Shown in pieces: positions 8,643-18,570 of a DNA stretch of 64,000 bases (its first letter is position 1; each line of letters begins with the position of its first letter). A model generated the notes under the pieces. It saw only the letters and a program-made list of their open reading frames with translations. It ran no database searches and was not told the origin of the DNA. Made by a program: the position numbers and the translations under genes. The DNA comes from Streptomyces xanthophaeus (GTDB lineage Bacteria; Actinomycetota; Actinomycetes; Streptomycetales; Streptomycetaceae): assembly GCF_000725805.1 (NCBI RefSeq), contig NZ_JOFT01000022.1, forward strand, positions 1 to 64,000, given 5' to 3'.

Positions 8643-10022
8643 ATGGATGCAGTGCGAAAGCCACAACTGCCCGCAGCGACGGCGACACCTGGGGAGGTGG
8701 TCCGCAGAACGCGCAGAATCCAGGGCATGACCCTGGCGACCCTCGGATCGCTGACCGGCTACTCGGCCGCCCAGGTATCCCGCTTAGAGCGCGGAAAGTC
8801 CGCCATGACGGACCTCGCTGTGCTCCAGAGATTCGCCCAGGCTCTCGACATCCCGCCCCAGGCTCTCGGCCTCGCCCCCGCCACGGGCACCCAGCCGGAC
8901 CCGCTCAGTCAGCGAACAGGCCCGTATCCCAGCCTGCCCGCCCCTACTCTGGGAACCCCAGGGCGCCAAGACGGAGAGGACCCGGTGCGCACGCGAAGGC
9001 AGCTGCTCGCGAACCTGGCGGTCACCGCAGCGGCCGCCATGGGCGCCCCCGTCGCAGGCGCCGCCCCAGTCAAGGCCGAGGAGGCACAGCTCGGCGAAAC
9101 GCTCGTCGCAGGGCTGCGCGACGCCATGCTCGGACTCGGCCGCACCACCCCCGACGCGCCCCTGGACCTCCTCTCGGCAGAACTGCACCGCGCCTCGGCA
9201 GACTTCAACAACTGCGCGTACTCCAGCCTCGCCCTGCGCCTCCCGCGCCTGATCTCCGCCGGGCACTCCTCCACCGGCGACAGCTCTCCCGTGCTGGCGC
9301 AGGCCTACCTCCTGGCAACACGCATCTTCATCAAGCTCGACGAGCCGCAACTCGGCTGGATGGCAGCCGACCGCGCCCGGCAGTTCGCCGCCGCCGCAGG
9401 GGCACCCGTCGCGGTCGCGGAGGCGGCACGCCAGCAGGCCGTCCTCGCCCGCAAGGCCGGCTGGCACGACCAGGCCCTCACCCTCGCTCTCAACGCCGCC
9501 GACGACCCAGCCCTGCGTGAGCGCGGCAACGCCGGAAACGCCCAGCGAGGCCTACTCATCCAATGCGCCGCCTACACCGTCGCCCACCAACGCGACCAAT
9601 CCGGCATGCGCACGCTCACCAGCGAGGCAACCGCCATCGCCAAGAGCTTCGGCGCCGTCACACACCTGAGGGACACCAACGGCGGATTCAGCTGGGCCAC
9701 CGTCCAGCTCCACCTCATCTCAGCGGAGAACACCGCCGGTGATCCATCGGCCGCCATCGCTGCCGCAGACGCTCTCGCTCCCCAGGCGCTCCCCACCACG
9801 GAACGGCGCGCGCTCTACTTCACCGACCGCGCCAAAGCCTTCGCCCAGTGGGGCCGACGAGACGAATGCATCCGCGCCCTCCTCCAGGCCGAATACTGGG
9901 CCCCGCAGGAAACCCACGCCCGCCCAGCGGTGAAGTCACTCGTCTCCGGCCTGCTGCTCTCCGGGCGCACCACACCCGAGCTCCGAGGCATCGCAGCCCG
10001 TACAGGTGTCCTGCACAGCTGA
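8643..10022 (+). CDS. XRE-family HTH regulator with long C-terminal helical domain
   Basis: The chosen ATG at 8643 follows a GGGACGGGG stretch and gives 459 residues; the frame is open much further upstream, but that part is GC-driven. Residues about 18-70 form an XRE helix-turn-helix (GMTLATLGSLTGYSAAQVSR). A proline-rich linker follows, then an Ala-rich segment introduced by RTRRQLLANLAVTAAAA. The C-terminal 300 residues look like TPR-type helical pairs. This layout is common among Streptomyces pathway regulators. It is divergent from the aminotransferase operon and probably controls it; that is inference from position. Confidence 0.85.
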   Translation: MDAVRKPQLPAATATPGEVVRRTRRIQGMTLATLGSLTGYSAAQVSRLERGKSAMTDLAVLQRFAQALDIPPQALGLAPATGTQPDPLSQRTGPYPSLPAPTLGTPGRQDGEDPVRTRRQLLANLAVTAAAAMGAPVAGAAPVKAEEAQLGETLVAGLRDAMLGLGRTTPDAPLDLLSAELHRASADFNNCAYSSLALRLPRLISAGHSSTGDSSPVLAQAYLLATRIFIKLDEPQLGWMAADRARQFAAAAGAPVAVAEAARQQAVLARKAGWHDQALTLALNAADDPALRERGNAGNAQRGLLIQCAAYTVAHQRDQSGMRTLTSEATAIAKSFGAVTHLRDTNGGFSWATVQLHLISAENTAGDPSAAIAAADALAPQALPTTERRALYFTDRAKAFAQWGRRDECIRALLQAEYWAPQETHARPAVKSLVSGLLLSGRTTPELRGIAARTGVLHS

Positions 10023-10125
10023 CCGTGGGCTGGCTGATGCGTCGGCGGCAACGGTCTACCCGTCCCAGCCACGCCGCACACGGACGAGCCGGAGGCCCAG
10101 ATTCCGGAGGGTGGGGGCAGGGGAG

Positions 10126-10791
10126 CTAGGAGATGAGGCGGCTGGTGAAGCCGTCGCGGATGAGGGATTCGTACGCGTCATGCACGTCCTCCGGGACTTC
10201 CTGGGCGATGGCGAACCCGTTCTTCGGGTACTCGATCACCCGCTGGAGATCGCCGACGAGCATGTCTAGGACGAGCTTCTCGTCGCCGATGCTCTTGAGG
10301 TAGTCGTCCAACTCGAGCGGCTCCGAGGCACAGATGACGTCGGCCTCGGGCCACAGCTTGAGGGCGGTGGCGAACGATCGCCTCTCCATATACGGCTTGG
10401 AAACCAGCAGCACGGTCTTCGGAGTGATGCCGTTCGCGGCCAAGAGCTCGCGGCTCAGCGTGATGTTCTGGCCGGTGTTCGCGGCGTTCGGCTCAACGAG
10501 GATCGCTTCGTCGGGGACGCCGAGTTCGAGGGCGTGCTCGCGGAAGTGGACAGCCTCACCGCGCGGGAAGGCCTTGGCTGTGGTGGCGCTGTTGCCGCCG
10601 GTGAACACGAGGACGGGGAAGAGACCGGCGCGATAGAGGTCGGCGGAGGCGGCGGCGACTCCGAGGTCGTGGCTGCCCAGTCCGATTGCGACGTCGGCCG
10701 GGGCCAGGTCGTGGCCCATCTGGTGGTAGTCCCAGATCAGCTTGGCCTTGCGCCACTGGTCTTCGGTGATCGTCTGCTGGATGTCCGTCAC
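10126..10791 (-). CDS. YdcF-family (DUF218-like) protein
   Basis: The 221-residue protein shows the YdcF/DUF218 pattern. An N-terminal strand reads ADVAIGLGSHDLGVAAASAD. LVFTGGNSATTAKAFPRGEA follows near residues 62-81, then NAANTGQNITLSRELL near 113-128 and VLLVSKPYMERRS. Family members are Rossmann-like proteins that bind S-adenosylmethionine in the E. coli case; their reaction is not known. It has no signal peptide or membrane helix, unlike the SanA-type members. It is convergent with the XRE regulator at a distance of about 100 bp and may belong to the same metabolic group. Confidence 0.8.
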   Translation of the reverse strand: MTDIQQTITEDQWRKAKLIWDYHQMGHDLAPADVAIGLGSHDLGVAAASADLYRAGLFPVLVFTGGNSATTAKAFPRGEAVHFREHALELGVPDEAILVEPNAANTGQNITLSRELLAANGITPKTVLLVSKPYMERRSFATALKLWPEADVICASEPLELDDYLKSIGDEKLVLDMLVGDLQRVIEYPKNGFAIAQEVPEDVHDAYESLIRDGFTSRLIS

Positions 10792-10813
10792 GCGGTCATC
10801 TCCCTCTCCCTGG

Positions 10814-11170
10814 TCACCGTCGTCGGGGGCCGGTGGCCCCCTCGCTCATGGCCCTGATGCCCTCGATGCTGGCCAGCTGGTGACTGAAGCCGAACTGCAC
10901 GACCAACTTGGCCGCTTTGTCGAGGACGTGAAGGCCATCATCGCGGTGGCGGAATCGGACAGCAGGATGTGGCCGTGGGCGGATCCAGTCGAACCCTCTG
11001 CATCGGCGCGTCGGTGGCGGCCGTGCTGCGGGCGATGCCGATGAAGTGCAGTGCGTTGGTTAGGTCGTCGGCGCCGCGGGGCGTGGGCGAGTTTCTGGTG
11101 GGCGACCGACCAGTCCTCGGGCGCGGCGAGGTCCTCGAACTCCCGGGAGGGAAAGCCGTCTGTGCATGAC
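10814..11170 (-). pseudogene. Possible frameshifted small gene downstream of relaxase
   Basis: Reading the minus strand, one frame gives a protein-like start (REFEDLAAPEDWSVAHQKLA). After one or two frame changes another gives a convincing tail (KAAKLVVQFGFSHQLASIEG) that ends at the TGA at 10814-10816. No single frame covers both. I interpret it as a decayed gene following the relaxase. The parent family is unknown, and an assembly indel cannot be excluded. Confidence 0.35.
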
Positions 11171-11279
11171 GGTCGCCGGGGCCGACACCCGGCAGACCGC
11201 GGCCGTCGTCCAGGCCCCTTGCGGCAGCCAGCCCGAACGACAGTGGCGGCTGACCGCCCGCTGACCGGCGGCAGCCCCC

Positions 11280-14200
11280 TCACAACGTGCCGGGCGTCCA
11301 ACCGCTGGGACCGGTCTCGCCCGTCGGCCTCACCAGTGCCGGGGCCTGCGGCGTCCGGGATGGGGCCGCAGGAGTCGAACGCAGCGCCGCCGTGCGCTCG
11401 TCGGCCTCGCGTGCGTGCCGGACGGGGGCTGCGGAGCGGATCTCCTCGCGGAGGGCGGCCTCGCGTCGGATCTCCTGCACGGCCGCTCCGTGGCGCGCGG
11501 CTGCCGCCCTCTGCGCAGTGGCGCTGCTGCGCAGCTGCTGGACGTCCTCGGCGATGCGGGCGTCGAGGCGGGCGGCCAGTACGGGGACGCGCTGCCGGAG
11601 CGGCACGAGGAGCGTCTCCATCGCCCGCACGTCTCCGGGCGGTGTCGCTGTCGCGGCCGCGGCCCCGCCCTGTGCGAGCAGGGAGAAGTGCTGGTAGCCG
11701 GTGAGGGTTTGCCAGGCCTCGTGCAGGGCCTGCGCCGACGCCGAAGCGGCGCGCTCGGCCTCGGTGACCGCAGCCGTGTGCTGCTGCCGGTACTGCGCGC
11801 TGACGGCGAGGGTTTCCTTCCGGCTCGTGCCTGCCAGGCGCAGGGCCATCCGGCCCTTCTGCGCGGACTGCTCGATCCGTTCGAGGATCCGGAGCACCGA
11901 GGTCGCGTGCCGCTGCGCGGCCGCGTGGCGTTGTGCCTCCTCGCGCGCCCGGTCGGTCCAGGCCCCGGCGCGCCCGAGGACCTCGTACGCCTCGGTGGCG
12001 AAGGCTCCGCCCGGGGTGACGGGGGCGTCCAGCCGGCCCTGCTGTTCGCCGGCCTGGCGCTCGTACTCGGTGGCCGCCTGCTCGGCGCGCTGGGCGGAGG
12101 CCGCCTCGTCCGCGGCCCGGGTGGTCAGGTGCTGCGTCGGGAGGTGGCCGTACGGGCGCTGCTGCCACGGGGTGAAGGCGGGTTCTTCCCTGACCAGGCT
12201 CCGGGCGGCGGGGATCCGGGCGAGCTCGTCGGTGACCATGCGGTCCTCGGCGTCGGACTCCAGCAGGCGGCCATACGCGGCGACCGCGCGGTCCAGGCGG
12301 TCGGCGTCGGTGCGGACCGGGCCGAGGGCCGCCCGGGTGGGGTGGTCCTCCAGCTCATCGAGCGGCAGGTGGAGGTGGCTCTCCTGCCGGGCGCGGGACA
12401 GGGCCGGGTAGAGGCTGTGGGAGTCGGCGTGCAGGCCGTACGCGATGGCCACTTCGGCGGTCAGGCCCTGCGCGGAGCCGATCGTCATCGCGTACGCGTG
12501 GGTGAGGCGGCCCTCGGCGATGTCCCGGGCGGACATCCAGGCCTCGTTCAGCAGGAATCCGCCGGTGGGCCGGGGTCGGCGCCACTGGACGAGGACGCCC
12601 CGCTGCGCGTCGACGTCCAGGACGACGCCGCGGAAGCCGTTGAGCACGTCGACCGCGAACCGGTCGCGGCGGCTGCGGTAGTCGTTGCGGCGGATGTGGA
12701 CGAGGTCCCCGGCCGCGAACCGGAGGCGGCCGCCGCCCGCGACCGCGTACGTACGCCCCTGCTCCAGCTCGCCGGAGGCGACCAGGGCGGCGCGGGCGCC
12801 CGCGTTGAGGACGTCGACGTCGGCCCGCCGGGCGGCGAGCAGCAGGAGCTCGCCGACCTGCCCGTGCGGGTCGCCGGACCAGCGGGTACGGGCCTGGTTC
12901 CAGGAGGCGAGCATCGAGGTGAGGGCTTCGGTGGCGGTGTCCTCGGCGTGGACGCGGCCGTGGGCGGCGAACGCGGCGAGCGCGCTCGTGCGGGCGCCCG
13001 TGCGCCAGTCCGCGAGGGCAGCCCGCTCGGCGACGTCGCGCTGGCGGCGGTTCTCGGTGAGCACCAGGCCGTCGACGATGCGGTGGATGCGGGCGAAGCC
13101 ACCGCCGATGCCGACCGCACGGAGCTGGAGCGGGTCGCCGACGGCGACGACCTTGGTGCCGGTGCCGGCCGCGTGGTGCAGGAGGGCGGCGAGGGCCCGG
13201 TCGTCGACCATCGCGGCCTCGTCGATGACGAGTACGCCGACTCCGTGCAGGCCGCGGCCGCCGCTGATCTCGCGGGTCCAGGCGGCGACGGTGCGGGAGT
13301 CGATGCCTGCCTCGGCGGCCAGGTTCGCGGCGGCGACGGCCGCCGTGGAGGCGCCGACGACGCTGAGGCCGGCGGCTTCCCACCCGGCCCGGGCGGCCTG
13401 CATGAGGGTGGTCTTGCCCGCGCCGGCGACTCCGATGACCGCGTCGACCGCGTGACCGGCGGTCAGCAGCCGCAGTACGACGGCGCGCTGCTCGGCGCTG
13501 AAGGTGAAGGGGCGGCGGCCGGGGGCGGAGTTGGCGACCTCGACGGAGGAGAGGGTCATCTCGGCGGCTTCGACGGTCAGCCGGGCCAGGTGCCGGCCGA
13601 GCCCGGCCGTGGCGCACTCGATGACGGTCTGCTCGGCGGCCACGACGGTGGTGTGCGTGTAGCGCTGCCGGTGGGTGTGGTGGCCGCGGTTGGAGTCGGG
13701 CAGCCGCACGGCGTGGCCGCCCACCGCGAGGACCTCGTCCGTCAGCGCGGTGAGCTGCGCCGTCGACCTCAGGTAGGGCAGCGTCTTCGCGACGGCCGCC
13801 ATCACGTGCGTGTGGGAGACCGCCTTCCGGGAGGCGGTCAGCCCGTGCTCGGCGTCCCAGACCTGCGCCGCGATCTCGGCCGGGCCCGGCATCCGGGGGC
13901 CGCCGCCCGCGGACAGCTGCGACGCCGGACCCTCCGGCCCGTCCGCTCCCGGCAGTGCGGCCGCGACCATCGCGTCGACGGCGGCCTCGCCGCCGAGTTG
14001 GCCGGCCGCCCGGGTGCGCCAGGCCTCCCTGGGCGCGTCCGGACCGGCGTCCTCCTTGGCCTCGGCGCTCCTGCGGGCGGCCGTCTTCTGCTGCTCGCGC
14101 GTGGCGCCCTCGCCCGCCAGGTCGACGACCTGCCGGTGGCGGCGCGAGAACGCCTCGCGCAGGCCCTCGTCGATCCCGGCCAGCTCCCACGCCCCGGTGG

Positions 14201-15191
14201 TCCCGGAACGCTCGAAGCGGGCCCCGTACCCCTCGGTGAGACGGGCACGGAGCCGGGCTTCGGCGATCTCGTTGACCAGGTGGGCGTAGCGGTGGAGGTC
14301 CTCGCCGCCGCCGGCGATCGTGCGCCACTTCCCGTCGGTGCACTTGGCCATGTGGGCGATGTTCACGTGGACGTGCAGGTGCGGGTCGCCGGGCGAGCCG
14401 TCGACCGGCCGGGCGGAACGGTGCAGGGTCGTCCACCCGATCAGCCCGGACGTCTCCACCCGCTCGGCCTGGCGCCCGTCCCCGTGGTGGCCGGTCATGC
14501 CGTACGCCGCCCAGCCCTCCAGCGCGTGGACGGCCTCGGTGACGGAGGCCAGCCAGTCCTCCTCGATGCGCGCGGCGAGCTCGGCGCCGGCCAGCCCGTA
14601 GGCGGCCGAGATGCTCTTCGGGAGGTCGAGGGTGATGTCCACGCCGCGCAGGCCGACGTCGACACGGTGGCCCATCCACCGCCGGGCCTCGGCCACCACC
14701 GCCGCGCCGTACAGCCCGTCGAGGCCGAGACCGGCGGCCGCAGCCAGGCGTTCGGCGTCGGCGAGCGGCAGCAGGTGGCTCTCCCCGTCGCGGAGGATCC
14801 CGCGCTCGGCCCGCGCGAACCGCTGCGCGAGGGCGGGCCGGCCGAGGTAGTCCGCGACCGTGGTCCCGGCCACGGCTGCCGCCTCGGAGACGGCGTCCAC
14901 GAGCACCCGCGCGACGACCTTCCCGCGCGGGTCGAGCACCTGCTTCCGGGCGACGAGCTGCTCCCCGGTCCGCCAGTCCCGGCCGTCCATCAACGCCCGC
15001 GCGGCCTCCGGCTCGACCCGCTCACCGGCAACCAGGCCCAGCTCCGCGAGACCGCCGCCGATCCACCGCAGGCTGCTGTCCCCGGCGAGCCGGTACTCGA
15101 CCTGGGCATCCTCGGCGCGGTCGCATCCACAGTCCTCGCTGAGCCGGTAATCGACCTGCTCGGGGGCGTAGATGGGCGTCGCATACCCCAC
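11280..15191 (-). CDS. MobF-type conjugative relaxase/helicase (TraA/TrwC-like)
   Basis: This 1303-residue protein nicks and unwinds plasmid DNA in conjugation. The relaxase part contains LDLPKSISAAYG (about 189-199) and the metal-binding triad in GDPHLHVHVNIAHM (His271, His273, His275). Candidate catalytic tyrosines are near the N-terminus (Tyr8, Tyr15, Tyr33). The helicase part has Walker A GVAGAGKTT (about 587-595), Walker B VLVIDEAAMVDD (about 655) and a helicase motif AVGDPLQLRAVG. Late motifs include HAYAMTIGSAQGLT, the RecD/UvrD C-terminal signature. The last 250 residues are Ala/Arg/Gln-rich coiled helix. A short dyad at 15240-15252 precedes the ATG. No transfer ATPase is in this window. 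Confidence 0.93.
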   Translation of the reverse strand: MGYATPIYAPEQVDYRLSEDCGCDRAEDAQVEYRLAGDSSLRWIGGGLAELGLVAGERVEPEAARALMDGRDWRTGEQLVARKQVLDPRGKVVARVLVDAVSEAAAVAGTTVADYLGRPALAQRFARAERGILRDGESHLLPLADAERLAAAAGLGLDGLYGAAVVAEARRWMGHRVDVGLRGVDITLDLPKSISAAYGLAGAELAARIEEDWLASVTEAVHALEGWAAYGMTGHHGDGRQAERVETSGLIGWTTLHRSARPVDGSPGDPHLHVHVNIAHMAKCTDGKWRTIAGGGEDLHRYAHLVNEIAEARLRARLTEGYGARFERSGTTGAWELAGIDEGLREAFSRRHRQVVDLAGEGATREQQKTAARRSAEAKEDAGPDAPREAWRTRAAGQLGGEAAVDAMVAAALPGADGPEGPASQLSAGGGPRMPGPAEIAAQVWDAEHGLTASRKAVSHTHVMAAVAKTLPYLRSTAQLTALTDEVLAVGGHAVRLPDSNRGHHTHRQRYTHTTVVAAEQTVIECATAGLGRHLARLTVEAAEMTLSSVEVANSAPGRRPFTFSAEQRAVVLRLLTAGHAVDAVIGVAGAGKTTLMQAARAGWEAAGLSVVGASTAAVAAANLAAEAGIDSRTVAAWTREISGGRGLHGVGVLVIDEAAMVDDRALAALLHHAAGTGTKVVAVGDPLQLRAVGIGGGFARIHRIVDGLVLTENRRQRDVAERAALADWRTGARTSALAAFAAHGRVHAEDTATEALTSMLASWNQARTRWSGDPHGQVGELLLLAARRADVDVLNAGARAALVASGELEQGRTYAVAGGGRLRFAAGDLVHIRRNDYRSRRDRFAVDVLNGFRGVVLDVDAQRGVLVQWRRPRPTGGFLLNEAWMSARDIAEGRLTHAYAMTIGSAQGLTAEVAIAYGLHADSHSLYPALSRARQESHLHLPLDELEDHPTRAALGPVRTDADRLDRAVAAYGRLLESDAEDRMVTDELARIPAARSLVREEPAFTPWQQRPYGHLPTQHLTTRAADEAASAQRAEQAATEYERQAGEQQGRLDAPVTPGGAFATEAYEVLGRAGAWTDRAREEAQRHAAAQRHATSVLRILERIEQSAQKGRMALRLAGTSRKETLAVSAQYRQQHTAAVTEAERAASASAQALHEAWQTLTGYQHFSLLAQGGAAAATATPPGDVRAMETLLVPLRQRVPVLAARLDARIAEDVQQLRSSATAQRAAAARHGAAVQEIRREAALREEIRSAAPVRHAREADERTAALRSTPAAPSRTPQAPALVRPTGETGPSGWTPGTL

Positions 15192-15239
15192 CTGCCCACC
15201 CCCTCATCCGGTGCCCAGCACACCGCAATCCATGATCCA

Positions 15240-15252
15240 GTATCAAAGATAC
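15240..15252. promoter_or_regulatory. Dyad GTATCAAAGATAC upstream of relaxase gene
   Basis: A perfect 5-bp inverted repeat, GTATC-AAA-GATAC, sits 49 bp upstream of the relaxase start and is flanked by near-symmetric CCAG and CTGG. Its AT-rich core stands out in this GC-rich setting. It could be an operator for the relaxase gene or part of an oriT; the sequence alone does not tell. Confidence 0.4.
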
Positions 15253-15366
15253 CTGGAGTGCTAACGAGATCGGAAGCCTGCGTACTTGATGACGGTCGAC
15301 GGATGACATCTACCGGCCCCCGCCGTGTGGGGACGGCGGGGGCACCGGTTCAGGGGTCGGTCGTCC

Positions 15367-17460
15367 CTACTCCGAGCAGCTTCCGGCAGAGCTCCAGTAC
15401 AGGAAGTCCTCGCCTCCGGGCCCGCCGAGGATCGCCACCGCGTACTTGGCGTAGCGCCAGTCCTTGCGGGCGCGGGCCTCCTGCAGCACCTCCGTGCAGG
15501 CGACGGCGGAAGCCGCTCTTCCCCATGCCTGCCGTGTGGGCTGGTCCCACTCGGGCTTCTTCGCCCACACGTACATCGTCTGGCTGTTGGGGTCGAAGCC
15601 GACACTCATGTTGTCGTTGCCGAGCCGATTGGCGGGGCCGGTGCCGAGGGGTTCGTTCTGCCAGCGCGCGAAGATCGCCTTGGCCGTCTCGTCGGCGGCT
15701 CGGATCTCGCCCGTGTCTTTGCTCGGGGTCTGTGCTGCCTGGAGCCCGGACTCGTTCGGCTGCCACCAGGAATCCTGGCCTTCCTCAATCACGGGCCGGT
15801 CGTGGTGAGAGCTGGCACAGGTGGTGTTGGTGAAGAAGTCGTCCTCCCACAGGATGCGCGGGTTGGCCTTGTCGGTGCTGTCGATGAGGACGAAGGAGTC
15901 GTAGGCCAGGTCGGGGTACATGCCGCGCTCGCCCGGTATCGAGCCGCCCTTGAACTGGCGCATGGACAGGCAGGTTCCTTTGGCGAGTTCGGTGATCCGG
16001 TGGCTGGCGAGAGCCTCGGCCTTGTTGTGAACGGCGACTTCCACGTACACCTCGCGGCGCGACGCGTGGAATGTGGTCGTCACGTCCGAGTCGGGCAGGA
16101 CCCCTTCTGGGCCGCCCATGCTCCAGCCCAGGTCGTGGTGAATGCCGCGTTCGACTTCGTTTTCCTGTTCGCCTTTGGCACGGCGGGATTCCCGCCAGGT
16201 CGTGAGGGTGGCCTCGTTGCTCGCAGAAGTGCCGTTCGCGGTGCCGCTGCTGGGGGTGGGGGTGGTCGGGGTGTCAGGAGCGTTCTTGCCTGCCGGCGCC
16301 TGCTGACCGCCGCCCGTCGGGGCGTCCCCGCCGCTCGCGTTGCCGGTGGGGGTCTGGGTACGGGTGGAGGCTTTGGGGTCGCTGCTGTCGAGCAGGGCGA
16401 GGGTGCCGCCCGTCAGGCTGCCGATGACCAAGGCCGCGCCGAGGACGAGCGCGGCCTTGCGGGTGCGGAGCCGTGGCCTGGGTTCGTGCCAGGTGGGGTC
16501 ATCCAGGGTGGGCATGTGCCACTCGGCTGCTACGAGATCGCCCACCCGCGTCGGCGCCATGTCCGTTCCAACGGGAAGGACCTGGGTGGCCTGTGAGGCG
16601 AGGAGCAGGGAGCATTCCTCCGCCGCTTCGTCAGCGGTGATCCGTGACTCGGGGTCCTTGGCCAGGGCCCGTGTGATGAGGGGCAGGAGTTCTGCCGGGA
16701 TCCCGTCGAGGTCGGGCTCGCCGGACATGACGCGGAACGCGACGACGTCGGGGGCTCCGCTGCCGAAGGGCAGACGTCCGGTGGCGGCGTAGGCACAGAG
16801 GGCACCCCAGGCGAACATGTCCCCGGCCGGACCGGCGGTTCCGGTGCGGTAGTGCTCAGGGCTGATCCAGCCCGGGGTGCCGGTCATGACTCCGGTCCTG
16901 GTGACGCTGGTGCCATCGGCGGCGTGCGCGATACCGAAATCCAGCATCCGAGGTCCGGAGGGGCTGAGAATGATGTTCTGCGGCTTCACGTCCCGGTGGA
17001 CCACACCGGCCTGGTGGATCGCGGCCAGGGCATGGGCGGTGCCGGTGGCGAACGCGTACAGGGTGCCGCCGCTCAGCGGTCCTTCGGCGCTCAGGTGCTG
17101 GTCGAGGCTGGGGCCGGGGGCGTACGCGGTGGCCAGCCACGGGGTGTCCGCGTCCGGATCGGCGGCGAGCAGCGGCAACACGCACGGGCCCTGGACGCGG
17201 GCGGAGAGCTGCACCTCGCGACGGAACCGGGCCCGGAACTCAGCGTCTTCGGCCTGTGCGGGGTGGATGACCTTGACCGCAACGCGCAGGCCCGCATCGT
17301 CGAGGCCCGCGTGGACGGTTCCCATGCCGCCCGCGCCGAGGCGGCCGATGATCCGGTAGGGGCCTATCCGCTTCGGGTCGCCGGGCCGGGCGGGCTGGAC
17401 CCGGGGGGCCGGTCCGCTCGCACGCGATTGTGGTGCCCCGGAGGATGACGTGACGTGCAT
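15367..17460 (-). CDS. Membrane-anchored Ser/Thr protein kinase (PknB-like)
   Basis: The start is taken at the ATG at 17458-17460, preceded by AAAGGA, giving 697 residues; the open frame extends 82 codons upstream without kinase features. The kinase domain (about 33-290) has the glycine loop GRLGAGGMG (residues 39-47), the ATP lysine in VAVKVI (Lys63), the catalytic HRDVKPQN (155-162) and DFG (174-176). One transmembrane helix lies at about 336-356. It is followed by a Pro/Thr/Gly-rich linker and an external domain of about 300 residues with no PASTA repeats. It is divergent from the small membrane gene and sigma-factor operon at 17802, suggesting a sensing circuit. Confidence 0.92.
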   Translation of the reverse strand: MHVTSSSGAPQSRASGPAPRVQPARPGDPKRIGPYRIIGRLGAGGMGTVHAGLDDAGLRVAVKVIHPAQAEDAEFRARFRREVQLSARVQGPCVLPLLAADPDADTPWLATAYAPGPSLDQHLSAEGPLSGGTLYAFATGTAHALAAIHQAGVVHRDVKPQNIILSPSGPRMLDFGIAHAADGTSVTRTGVMTGTPGWISPEHYRTGTAGPAGDMFAWGALCAYAATGRLPFGSGAPDVVAFRVMSGEPDLDGIPAELLPLITRALAKDPESRITADEAAEECSLLLASQATQVLPVGTDMAPTRVGDLVAAEWHMPTLDDPTWHEPRPRLRTRKAALVLGAALVIGSLTGGTLALLDSSDPKASTRTQTPTGNASGGDAPTGGGQQAPAGKNAPDTPTTPTPSSGTANGTSASNEATLTTWRESRRAKGEQENEVERGIHHDLGWSMGGPEGVLPDSDVTTTFHASRREVYVEVAVHNKAEALASHRITELAKGTCLSMRQFKGGSIPGERGMYPDLAYDSFVLIDSTDKANPRILWEDDFFTNTTCASSHHDRPVIEEGQDSWWQPNESGLQAAQTPSKDTGEIRAADETAKAIFARWQNEPLGTGPANRLGNDNMSVGFDPNSQTMYVWAKKPEWDQPTRQAWGRAASAVACTEVLQEARARKDWRYAKYAVAILGGPGGEDFLYWSSAGSCSE

Positions 17461-17801
17461 GTGGTGGCGAGTTCCTTTGCTGGCTGCGGTAGGTGTTCGA
17501 GGAGCCAGCCGGCGCCACCGTGTGCGGACGGCGGGCCGGGTGGGCATCGAGCGCCGTGATGCTATGCACGGGACGGCATCTGCGCTGGCCTGTCCGCAGG
17601 TTGGATCGGTAGGCCCGCCCCCGTACCCGCAGCTTCGGCTCGCACTGACCCACTGCAGGTCGCCAAGCACTGCGCGCCTTTCCATGAAGCCCGACATGTT
17701 CAGCAAGGGGTGTCACACATGGCACCCGTCCAGGTACTAAGCAATAGCCATCCGGAGCCGGTGGCTGTGCGCTTCACTGAACGTGCAGGGGAGGAGAGGC
17801 G
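17461..17801. other. Divergent intergenic region between kinase and sigma operon
   Basis: About 340 bp separate the kinase start from the gene at 17802. Both promoters should lie here. I saw no clear repeat or conserved operator. Confidence 0.4.
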
Positions 17802-18047
17802 ATGGAAGCCTCGGTGATCGCCGCCGGAGTATGCGTGGTGGCCTACGTGTCCCGGTGCTTGATGGTGTGGTTCCGGGCTCGTCGGGAATCGGAGTCGGCC
17901 GTGTCTCAGCACCGTGCCGGGATGCAGATGGTCAAGGCGCTCCCGACGGGCAGTCGGGTGCGGATGCGTTCTGCGGCCGGGGACGAGGTCACGATCGAAG
18001 TAGGGCAGAAGGCATCCCTGCGAGAGCGGGTCCCTCGTGGCGGATGA
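17802..18047 (+). CDS. Small membrane-anchored hypothetical protein, 81 aa
   Basis: The ATG at 17802 follows GGGGAGGAGAGGCG, a strong ribosome-binding region. Residues about 5-24 (SVIAAGVCVVAYVSRCLMVW) form a single hydrophobic helix followed by a basic patch, so the short polar tail (MRMRSAAGDEVTIEVG region) is probably cytoplasmic. The 3' end overlaps the start of the sigma-factor gene by 11 bp, which argues for coupled expression. Function is unknown; a membrane-tethered partner of the sigma factor is possible. Confidence 0.65.
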   Translation: MEASVIAAGVCVVAYVSRCLMVWFRARRESESAVSQHRAGMQMVKALPTGSRVRMRSAAGDEVTIEVGQKASLRERVPRGG

Positions 18048-18570
18048 CACCTCCCTGCCGCGGACGGGGCCGGCCACGCAAGTCAGAACTGGCCCCGGAC
18101 CGCACGACTTCGCAGATGCCTATCGGCGCGAGATGCCGCTGCTGACCCGCTTCGTCATGAAGCACGGAGCCGGCCCGCAGGAGGCGGCCGATGCCGCGCA
18201 CGAGGCCTTCGCCACGGCCTATCCGCAATGGGACAGAATCCGTTTCCCGGCACGCTGGCTGCGGACCGTGGCGGTACGGGTCTACTTCCGGGCCAAGCTG
18301 CGCGAAGACCTCCCGGGCGAGCTGCCCACGACACGAGCCGAGTCGCACGTGCCGACCAACATCCAGCTGAGCGACCAGGAGCGGGAGGTCTACGCGGCCC
18401 TCGCCGAGTTGCCGTCCCGACAACGCCAGGTGATGGCCTGGTTCTACGACGGGTACACCGTCGCGGAGATCGCCGAGGAACTGGAGATCACCAAGGAATC
18501 GGTCCGACAGAACCTGTGCCGAGCCCGAGCCACGCTCAAGGCTCGCCTGCCCCGGAGAGGAGGTGCCTGA
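18037..18570 (+). CDS. ECF-type RNA polymerase sigma factor
   Basis: The GTG-initiated protein of 177 residues has the two-domain ECF layout. Region 2 lies at about residues 27-90 (EMPLLTRFVMKHGAGPQEAA, then FRAKLREDLPG). Region 4 lies at about 115-170 with LAELPSRQRQVMAWFYDGYT and the helix-turn-helix AEIAEELEITKESVRQNLCR. It directs RNA polymerase to a dedicated promoter set. It overlaps the small membrane gene by 11 bp and the downstream 206-aa gene by 1 bp (TGATG junction at 18568-18572), so all three are one operon. The downstream protein sits where an anti-sigma factor often does, but shows no zinc-binding HxxxCxxC motif. Confidence 0.9.
   Translation: MADDTSLPRTGPATQVRTGPGPHDFADAYRREMPLLTRFVMKHGAGPQEAADAAHEAFATAYPQWDRIRFPARWLRTVAVRVYFRAKLREDLPGELPTTRAESHVPTNIQLSDQEREVYAALAELPSRQRQVMAWFYDGYTVAEIAEELEITKESVRQNLCRARATLKARLPRRGGA

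Noticed and set aside
11415..15833. A 1472-codon plus-strand open frame
   Set aside because: It is antisense to the relaxase and kinase genes. Those have clear domain motifs, while this frame gives only Arg/Gly/Ala-rich sequence, as expected from high-GC codon bias.
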